The notes below the pieces were generated by a model. That model made no database searches. It had not been told where the DNA came from and saw only the letters and a program-made list of their open reading frames with translations. This document shows positions 1 to 5,377 of a stretch of DNA of 7,515 nt, piece after piece. The stretch's first letter is position 1. The number at the start of each line of letters is the position of its first letter. Location: positions 1-7,515 of the forward strand of contig JAHEFC010000186.1 of NCBI GenBank assembly GCA_024640385.1, given 5' to 3'. The position numbers were made by a program, and so were the translations under genes. This DNA is from Sphingobacteriales bacterium. GTDB taxonomy: Bacteria; Bacteroidota; Bacteroidia; Chitinophagales; Chitinophagaceae.

Positions 1-949
1 GAACTCCGGGGGCCAGTACAGCAAACCAGATCTCACTGGCATCTGGAACAGATTGTCCGTGATCAGTCCATTGCGATTTATTGATACCACCCCGGCCATG
101 ATCTGTGGTTATGAAAATGGCTGTTTTGTTCCTGTATTCAGGAGTAGATTGCACATAATTCCAGATCTCACTTATCCATTTATCTACCTGCCTTGCAGCA
201 TCCAGATAATTGCGGTATTGGGCGTGGTGGGCCCACTCATCCGTTTCACCGTAGGAGATATATAAGACCTTCGGTTTATTCTTTTTCAGGTATTCAAACG
301 CCATATAGTGAGTAAATACATCCAGGCATTCTGATGTTCCCCAGGGTTTGTAGGAATTCTGAAGCATGGTATTCACCAATTGCTGCTTGTCATTCAATGC
401 TCCTTTCACGGTATCATACCCGCAAACCACTGGAATTCCTGATCGTTGCTCATTGAGTATCCGGTCAAATGCATTCCATGCGCCAAATGCTGCTACCCTG
501 TTTTTATATTGAGCCTGTTGGTTCAGAAATTCTAAAACTGTAACGTGTGGATTGGGCGGATAGTCGTTTGAATTGATCGCTGTATCAGGATATCCTGTCA
601 TGATCTCATTATACCCGGGATAGGAGAACCAATACGGGTTAGCATTGTTGACTTTATTCCCTAGCAGATGATTCCCATAGATCTGGCCATTCCTGGCAAT
701 ATTATTCCACAGGAACGGCATAAGCAATGATCTCCTGGTATTGCCATCGGCATTCCAATATTGTTTGTACAAATAGCTGCTATCCCCCTGGTTGAATTTC
801 TTATTGTTGGCAATAGCCGTATCCATACCAGTAAAAACATCCTGCCACCGTAGTCCATCAGACGTGATGATAATAACGTTCTCAATCTTTTGTTGTGCCT
901 GTACTGAAAATGAAATGAAAAGAAGTAGAAATAAAATATAATTCCTCAT
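1..949 (-). CDS. Secreted alkaline-phosphatase-superfamily hydrolase (phosphoglyceromutase-like), C-terminus cut by window edge
   Basis: Partial gene: 316 codons are visible from ATG 949-947, and the reading frame stays open to the window edge. Residues 1-18 (MRNYILFLLLFISFSVQA) are a typical Sec signal peptide with probable cleavage after VQA, so the enzyme should be periplasmic or surface-exposed. Metal-site residues of the alkaline phosphatase superfamily appear in order: D31 in ITSDGLRW, candidate nucleophile S109 in the FSYPGYNE motif, D237 and H241 in GETDEWAHH, D283-H284 in TTDHGRG, and H297 in TDHGQ. The family normally binds two divalent metal ions and hydrolyses phosphate esters; the substrate cannot be read from sequence. 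Close relatives are often annotated phosphoglyceromutase, but the signal peptide argues against a glycolytic role. The missing C-terminus is probably short, since all expected metal ligands are already present (inference). It lies 84 bp downstream of the oxidoreductase gene on the same strand, so co-transcription is likely. No clear ribosome binding site precedes the ATG. Confidence 0.88.
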   Translation of the reverse strand, partial: MRNYILFLLLFISFSVQAQQKIENVIIITSDGLRWQDVFTGMDTAIANNKKFNQGDSSYLYKQYWNADGNTRRSLLMPFLWNNIARNGQIYGNHLLGNKVNNANPYWFSYPGYNEIMTGYPDTAINSNDYPPNPHVTVLEFLNQQAQYKNRVAAFGAWNAFDRILNEQRSGIPVVCGYDTVKGALNDKQQLVNTMLQNSYKPWGTSECLDVFTHYMAFEYLKKNKPKVLYISYGETDEWAHHAQYRNYLDAARQVDKWISEIWNYVQSTPEYRNKTAIFITTDHGRGGINKSQWTDHGQSVPDASEIWFAVLAPGV

Positions 950-1033
950 ATCGCTAACTGGTATTTAAGCAGCCAATTTAATTGTTCTGGATTTCACTGC
1001 TTCATTTGGCAGGAATAATCACAATGAATTAAT

Positions 1034-2140
1034 TTATGATAAAGAAATGCTCTGCTTCACACCAGTCTTGACTGCCATATAGATCGCATCAATGATCTTC
1101 ATGTCCTTCACACCTTCTGCGCCATCTACAGGAACAATCGGTTTTTTGTTATCAAGTATGATGGCGGCCATTTCATCCATTTGCACGGTCTGATGGGTAA
1201 CATGCGGGTGAGTTAACTCTCCCTGGTTGGTACGTCCTTTTATAGGTCCGTATCCTGAAGCGGGATATAATTCCCCGAATCCCTTTTCACCATTGACAAA
1301 GAACTTATCAAGGTTATTCATACTGTAAGTAGAAAGGCATGATGCCACTGCACCGCCGGGGAATCCAAACTGGAAAGTAATGGTTTCATCGACTCCTTCC
1401 TTGTATTTGACTGGGTCCGTCTTGACCTCCTGTGCCGTCACCCATACAGGATCCTCGCCCACCATATAACGGGCAGCATTAACCGAATATATGCCGATAT
1501 CCATCATCGCCCCGCCGCCGGACAGTTGCATATTCAAACGCCATTGGGTCGGATCGCCGATCCTGAAACCGGAAAGACCCTGGAAGAACAGGATCTTACC
1601 CATATCACCTGCCTGGCGTTGGCGAATGATCTCCAGGGTTTTGGGCTCAAAATGCATACGGTACCCGATCAGCAGTTTCACACCGGCTTTATTGCAGGCA
1701 TCCACCATTTCCTGCGCATCTTTTGCATTGACCGCCATTGGCTTTTCGCAGATCACATGTTTACCTGCTTTAGCGACTCTAATGGTTTGATCTTTGTGCA
1801 GCGCATTTGGTGTGATAACATATACGGCATCGATATCCGGATTATTCCTGATGTTATCGAAATTCTCGTAATTATAGCAGTTCTTTTCGGGGATATCATA
1901 TTTCGACTGCCAGGCCTTGATCTTAGATGGCGTTCCGCTGATCACTCCAACTAGTTTGGCCCGTTTGGAATCTTTCATGGCTTCTGCAACCCTTGTGCCG
2001 TACCCTCCCAGGCCCATGATGGCCACCCGCAATATTTTATCCTGGCTTTGATCAGCCTGGCATTCAGTGGTAGCTGTAATAAATGGAACAGCCAGTAATG
2101 GGGCTGTGAATTTCTGGATGAAAGAACGACGTGTTGTCAT
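1034..2140 (-). CDS. Tat-exported Gfo/Idh/MocA oxidoreductase, glucose-fructose oxidoreductase-like
   Basis: 368 aa, complete, ATG 2140-2138 and TAA at 1036-1034. The start is supported by an immediate twin-arginine signal (RRSFIQKF, residues 4-11) followed by a hydrophobic stretch to about residue 22, with probable cleavage near residue 29. The folded enzyme with its cofactor would therefore be exported by Tat. The Rossmann fold begins at about residue 37 with GLGGYG (43-48). The catalytic-lysine motif is CEKP (131-134, K133), and the C-terminal domain carries GGGAMMDIGIY (208-218). That motif ends in Tyr rather than the His found in many family members, as in Zymomonas glucose-fructose oxidoreductase. 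The segments after it (WRLN, the ASGYGP region, and the C-terminal AEGVKDMKIIDAIY) also recall that enzyme from memory. Family knowledge suggests a tightly bound NAD(P) and oxidation or reduction of a sugar or cyclitol; the actual substrate is unknown. GH109-type glycosidase or inositol dehydrogenase are less favoured alternatives. The gene probably has its own promoter in the repeat region upstream. Confidence 0.93.
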   Translation of the reverse strand: MTTRRSFIQKFTAPLLAVPFITATTECQADQSQDKILRVAIMGLGGYGTRVAEAMKDSKRAKLVGVISGTPSKIKAWQSKYDIPEKNCYNYENFDNIRNNPDIDAVYVITPNALHKDQTIRVAKAGKHVICEKPMAVNAKDAQEMVDACNKAGVKLLIGYRMHFEPKTLEIIRQRQAGDMGKILFFQGLSGFRIGDPTQWRLNMQLSGGGAMMDIGIYSVNAARYMVGEDPVWVTAQEVKTDPVKYKEGVDETITFQFGFPGGAVASCLSTYSMNNLDKFFVNGEKGFGELYPASGYGPIKGRTNQGELTHPHVTHQTVQMDEMAAIILDNKKPIVPVDGAEGVKDMKIIDAIYMAVKTGVKQSISLS

Positions 2141-2145
2141 GGTGC

Positions 2146-2172
2146 AATGTTTACATTCCGAATGTAAACATT
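2146..2172. promoter_or_regulatory. 27-bp perfect palindrome, operator-like, just upstream of the oxidoreductase start
   Basis: The arms AATGTTTACATTC (2146-2158) and GAATGTAAACATT (2160-2172) are perfect 13-bp inverted copies around the single base 2159. The palindrome ends 6 bp before the ATG of the oxidoreductase gene and covers the predicted -7 element and transcription start. That position fits a repressor operator. With only one central base it is better suited to binding a protein dimer as duplex DNA than to forming an RNA hairpin, though a hairpin with a 3-base loop is possible. The regulator that would bind it is not identifiable here. Confidence 0.65.
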
Positions 2173-2189
2173 TTGCCTCCTACCTCCAA
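2159..2189 (-). promoter_or_regulatory. Predicted Bacteroidota-type promoter of the oxidoreductase gene
   Basis: On the minus strand TTG (plus positions 2189-2187) is followed after 20 bases by TACATTCG (plus 2166-2159). This matches the Bacteroidota consensus TTG-N17-23-TAnnTTTG with one mismatch (C for T at the third base of TTTG). Transcription would start near 2152, giving a 5' leader of about a dozen bases. The -33 TTG lies inside one arm of the large inverted repeat and the -7 element inside the 27-bp palindrome. This is a prediction by eye, without a start-site map. Confidence 0.4.
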
Positions 2190-2242
2190 GGTCCCCACCT
2201 TGGAGGTAGGGACCTTGGAGGTAGGGACCTTGGAGGTAGGAG
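2177..2242. repeat. Three 15-bp tandem repeats plus an inverted copy (19-bp perfect stem)
   Basis: The unit ACCTTGGAGGTAGGG occurs at 2197-2211 and 2212-2226, and again at 2227-2241 with A as last base. An inverted copy lies directly before them: CTCCTACCTCCAAGGTCCC (2177-2195) is the exact reverse complement of 2224-2242. The same left arm can also pair over 14 bp with the nearest copy (2197-2210) across a CCCC loop, so alternative hairpins compete. The array starts 4 bp after the stop codon of the LytTR regulator, where it could end or stabilise the kinase-regulator transcript. There is no T-run after the stem on either strand, so it is not a standard intrinsic terminator. It resembles a dispersed intergenic palindromic element whose copy number changes by slippage (inference). 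Confidence 0.9.
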
Positions 2243-2246
2243 TATT

Positions 2247-2999
2247 TCAAACCCTTCCGGGCAATAATTTTCGGAGGAGATCCTCTTTCCGGCTTCGTGA
2301 AACATCCACCGAACTGCCATCGCTCATCACTAAATAACCGCCTTCTCCTTTTACATATTTTTCCACCCGGTTCAGATTGACTACATAACAGCGATGCACC
2401 CGGAGAAATGAATGCTCATCCAGGAGTTCTTCAATGTCTTTCAAGGTCACCGACACCACCATTTTCTTACCCCCGGCAAAATGCAGAATGGTATAATTGC
2501 TGTCGGACTCGCAGCTGATGATCTGCTCCACCTCGATCATCTGCAGCCCTTCCATGGTAGGCATGGCGATCTTATTGATCGGCCGGGAAGGCTGTTGTAT
2601 CTTCTGCATCAGGATCTCCAACTGTTGCGCGATCGGTTTTTGGGATCGCCTGACCACTTTTTCAACGGCTATCTGCAATTCTTCCTGGTCAATCGGCTTG
2701 AGCAAATAATCAATCGCACTGAACCGTATCGCTTTAAGTGCATATTTATCATAACTGGTGGTGAAGATGATCTCGAAATTTACCGAAGGCAGCGATGCCA
2801 GCATATCAAAGCCATTCATTTTTGGCATCTCCACATCCAGGAATACCAGGTCGGGCGATAACTTACGTATGGCATCAATGCCCTCGATACCATTATGGTA
2901 GCTTCCGATCACCTGTACGCCGGGGCAACAATGATCCAACAGTGTTGCGAGGGCCTCACAACAATATGTCTCATCATCTATAATAATCGCCCTGATCAT
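2247..2999 (-). CDS. LytTR-family response regulator
   Basis: 250 aa, complete; a cytoplasmic DNA-binding partner of the adjacent sensor kinase. The receiver domain (about 1-118) has the full active site: acidic pair D8-D9, phosphoacceptor D55 in FLDVEMP, T81 in the FTTSYDKYA segment, and K101 in LLKPI. After a linker, the LytTR DNA-binding domain spans about 143-247, with typical segments ISCESDSNYT (161-170), FLRVHRCYVVNLN (198-210) and the GGYLVMSDGSSVDVSRSRK region (220-238). LytTR domains usually contact pairs of short direct repeats. The start ATG (2999-2997) overlaps the TGA of the kinase gene (2998-2996), an ATGA junction that indicates translational coupling and 1:1 function. The gene ends 4 bp before the tandem repeat array. 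Length and domain order are normal for the family; no defect is seen. Target genes are unknown; the neighbouring receptor and exported enzymes are candidates. Confidence 0.96.
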   Translation of the reverse strand: MIRAIIIDDETYCCEALATLLDHCCPGVQVIGSYHNGIEGIDAIRKLSPDLVFLDVEMPKMNGFDMLASLPSVNFEIIFTTSYDKYALKAIRFSAIDYLLKPIDQEELQIAVEKVVRRSQKPIAQQLEILMQKIQQPSRPINKIAMPTMEGLQMIEVEQIISCESDSNYTILHFAGGKKMVVSVTLKDIEELLDEHSFLRVHRCYVVNLNRVEKYVKGEGGYLVMSDGSSVDVSRSRKEDLLRKLLPGRV

Positions 3000-5185
3000 G
3001 AAACTTTTTCTTCAATCGACTCTTTGAAACCGATCATCAATTCTACTCTGGTGCCGGTAGCCTGCCCATCTTCATCATAAAGATCCACTATCCTGTAAGA
3101 TGTGCTCACTCCTTTCTCCCTATTCAATAAAGCAAGCCGGTCAGTTGTGATCTTAAGGCCCATGGATTTCTCTTTCTCAGCCGACTTACTCTTGATCTCC
3201 CCGGCCTTCTCCCGGCCCACCCCGTTATCAGTTATGGTACAATGAAGGATGTTATTCTCCAACCCTAAATTGATCTCCAGTTTGCCCGGGCCATCCTTAT
3301 GCATCAGCCCATGCCAGATCGCATTTTCGCAGAATGGTTGGATCAGCAGGGGCGGAATAAAAATATTATCGTCGTCCATTCCATTCTGATAGGTGACGCT
3401 GAATTCAAAAGCGTCCTTGAATCTCATCTGCTCCATCTCCAGGTAGAGTTTCAGCATCTGGAGATCGTCTTCCAGCGTGATCATTTGCTTTGTTGAATTG
3501 ATCAGCACCATGCGGATCAGGCGGGAAAACCGGGTAAGATAATTGGACGCAATTTTACTTTCATTCTTCAGGATGAACCGGTTAATAGAACTCAGGCAGT
3601 TGAATATGAAATGCGGATTCATCTGGGCCCGAAGTGCCTGCATTTCCAACTCCGCTGCATGCCGCTGCAATTCATCCCGCTTTCTGTCATTTTCAAGCTG
3701 CTGTATTTTCCAAAGTTGCTCCTCCTGGGTCCTGAGCAGATTTTCGTTCTTCCTTTTAAGAGAAAGACTCCGATAAACATATACTCCCGCGACCATAAAT
3801 GTGAGCAACAAAGCCAATAGAAAATATTTGATCGTTGCTTCCTGCTTTAGTTGCTGTGCCTTGATCTTATTGTCTTTATTCAGAAGGTTGATCTGCGCCT
3901 CCTTGCGTGTCACTTCAGCAACCTTCTTATAATTGTTAAGGCGCCATATGAATTGTTTATTCTGAAGCGAGTCTTTCATGGCCATATAACTTCTCACATA
4001 CCAGTAGGCACTATCATTATTCCCAAGCCCATGATAAATACGTGACATGAGCTCGTTTCCCTCCATCTTACCGAAGCGGTCATTTTTGTTTTTCGCATAC
4101 CCCAGGCCTACCCTTGCATATTTGAGCGCGGCAGAAAAATCCTTCTTTCCTACATATGCTTCGCCCAGACCAAGCAACGGCCTTATCATTCCGTATTCAT
4201 GCAACTTTCTTGTTTTTCCGTTGGCGATAAGCACGCTGATTCCTTCGTTCATCACTTTGATTGCGTTATCATAATCTCCTTTTTTCATCAGGATCTTTCC
4301 CAATAACAAGTCCCCTTTTGCTTTAAATCCGAAATGATAATCGTCATAGTCTTTCTTCCACTCATTCCAATAATGAAGTGCAGAATCATATTTACCAAGG
4401 AAATAATAAAGCTCGCACATATTATATGGCTCCCTCATGCCATTGGTCATTCTGCCGATTGAATCACTTTTCTTCACATATTCCATTGACGTTTCATAAT
4501 CACCGGCGGTTTTATAGAGCTCCGACATATTTGAATAGGCCCATTGTACCAATTCCTGGTCCCATGGATTTTGTGGCTTTACAAGTTGAGCAATTTTCAA
4601 AGCACTATCAGCATACTCGATCCCTTCTACAGACTCTGCACCCTCTGTATAATTCCATACAATGTTTGTCAACGCCTCCAGTTGACGATTAAGATCACCA
4701 GCCTTCATAAAATGGTAGACTGCTTTTTCCTGTGGGCCTTGCTGCAGAAACACATACCCCATCAGTCTATCATCTCCTGTTTCCTGGCCAATTTCCAAAG
4801 CTCTTTTTAATTTCGATTGAGTGGTCTCCACGTTCGCCTTTTGGGGATCATTAAACCTTTTAAATCCCTCTGCCCATGACAGCTCGATCAGAGCCCTACC
4901 TATCCCATATTTGTATCCCAGCCTGGTAGCTTCTTCCAAAGCCATACTCGCATATTTTATCGCTGTATCACCCTTAGTCCAAAACTGCGGAGTGTTATAT
5001 CCAAAACTGTACTCGAGACTTTCGCACAATTCAATCAGGTAATCTACCCTGACACTGTCTTTCGAGTTAAGATACCCTGCTCTTACGCTATCTACGATCT
5101 GGTCCCATCTTTTTTGCCCTCCCTGGGCAAAAGACTGATTTAAAATCATGCACATAAGACCTGTTATCAGGATGATCTTTTTCAT
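2996..5185 (-). CDS. TPR-sensor histidine kinase, LytS/His_kinase type
   Basis: 729 aa, complete. The start (ATG 5185-5183) is supported by a signal peptide (residues 1-20, MKKIILITGLMCMILNQSFA). Residues of about 30-410 are helical, with TPR-like units such as GDYETSMEYV (228-237), GKYDSALHYW (264-273), GDYDNAIKVM (303-312), KDFSAALKYA (348-357) and GNNDSAYWYV (388-397). With the signal peptide, this region should lie in the periplasm as a sensor or protein-binding platform. A charged segment likely to be coiled coil (about 415-450) leads to one membrane helix (453-474), then a second such segment (about 476-515). The kinase module follows: QMNPHFIFNC with phosphoacceptor H525, the N-box CENAIWHG (N621), DNGVG (653-657) and the G2 region near MGLKITTDRL (675-684). 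This is the His_kinase plus HATPase arrangement of LytS-like kinases that pair with LytTR regulators, and it overlaps such a regulator by 4 bp. The signal sensed is unknown. Confidence 0.95.
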   Translation of the reverse strand: MKKIILITGLMCMILNQSFAQGGQKRWDQIVDSVRAGYLNSKDSVRVDYLIELCESLEYSFGYNTPQFWTKGDTAIKYASMALEEATRLGYKYGIGRALIELSWAEGFKRFNDPQKANVETTQSKLKRALEIGQETGDDRLMGYVFLQQGPQEKAVYHFMKAGDLNRQLEALTNIVWNYTEGAESVEGIEYADSALKIAQLVKPQNPWDQELVQWAYSNMSELYKTAGDYETSMEYVKKSDSIGRMTNGMREPYNMCELYYFLGKYDSALHYWNEWKKDYDDYHFGFKAKGDLLLGKILMKKGDYDNAIKVMNEGISVLIANGKTRKLHEYGMIRPLLGLGEAYVGKKDFSAALKYARVGLGYAKNKNDRFGKMEGNELMSRIYHGLGNNDSAYWYVRSYMAMKDSLQNKQFIWRLNNYKKVAEVTRKEAQINLLNKDNKIKAQQLKQEATIKYFLLALLLTFMVAGVYVYRSLSLKRKNENLLRTQEEQLWKIQQLENDRKRDELQRHAAELEMQALRAQMNPHFIFNCLSSINRFILKNESKIASNYLTRFSRLIRMVLINSTKQMITLEDDLQMLKLYLEMEQMRFKDAFEFSVTYQNGMDDDNIFIPPLLIQPFCENAIWHGLMHKDGPGKLEINLGLENNILHCTITDNGVGREKAGEIKSKSAEKEKSMGLKITTDRLALLNREKGVSTSYRIVDLYDEDGQATGTRVELMIGFKESIEEKVS

Positions 5186-5377
5186 AAACTGTGGACACCC
5201 GAAGTTTAAGTTTATATAATGTACAAAAAAGAAATGGCTGTCGGGTGAGATAAATGTAGAACTGAAGTGATTGAATACTTAGCCAGAACGAGCGAATGGA
5301 TGAATAAGCTGATGAATTACAAAAACCATTGCGTGAAAATTCATCACATTCCCACATTTATTACATTCTCCACATTC
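5186..5377 (-). promoter_or_regulatory. Intergenic region upstream of the sensor kinase, probable promoter
   Basis: This 192-bp AT-rich gap separates the receptor stop from the kinase start. The best -7 candidate on the minus strand is TACATTTA (plus 5258-5251), one mismatch from TAnnTTTG, but no TTG sits at the expected distance upstream, so the exact promoter is uncertain. No Shine-Dalgarno sequence precedes the ATG. A 9-bp inverted repeat (5310-5318 with 5338-5346) has a 19-base spacer and no T-run, so it is not a convincing terminator. The receptor-proximal end carries the phased ACATT motifs listed separately. No further gene is supported here. Confidence 0.3.
5346..5377. repeat. Four phased ACATT motifs after the receptor stop codon
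   Basis: ACATT occurs at 5346-5350, 5354-5358, 5363-5367 and 5372-5376, with spacings of 8, 9 and 9 bp; three of the four continue as ACATTC. On the transcribed strand these read AATGT. The array directly abuts the TAA of the receptor gene. It may be a short degenerate tandem repeat or a cluster of protein-binding sites; spacing and sequence do not match the known LytTR site pattern. Confidence 0.5.

Noticed and set aside
661..885. 74-codon open frame on the minus strand near the left end
   Set aside because: It is a shadow in a different frame of the phosphatase gene that starts at 949, whose signal peptide and metal-site motifs identify the true frame.
1526..1954. 142-codon open frame on the plus strand
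   Set aside because: It lies wholly antisense to the oxidoreductase gene, whose domain motifs are intact; composition is that of a shadow frame.
2177..2242. CRISPR array or insertion-sequence terminal repeats
   Set aside because: The repeats are contiguous without spacers, and there is no transposase or cas gene; the element is a simple tandem plus inverted repeat.
2067..2337. Small plus-strand frames with LGGRD/LEVGT peptide repeats
   Set aside because: The peptide repeats are only the translation of the 15-bp DNA repeats; the frames run antisense into the flanking genes and have no start signal.
2412..2861. 149-codon open frame on the plus strand
   Set aside because: It is antisense to the response regulator, which is complete and carries all conserved residues.
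5310..5346. Possible intrinsic terminator after the receptor gene
   Set aside because: The 9-bp arms are AT-rich, separated by 19 bases, and there is no T-run after the stem.
5088..5357. 89-codon open frame on the minus strand overlapping the kinase start
   Set aside because: It overlaps the signal peptide region of the well-supported kinase gene in another frame, has no recognisable domain, and its upstream half is just open AT-rich intergenic DNA.
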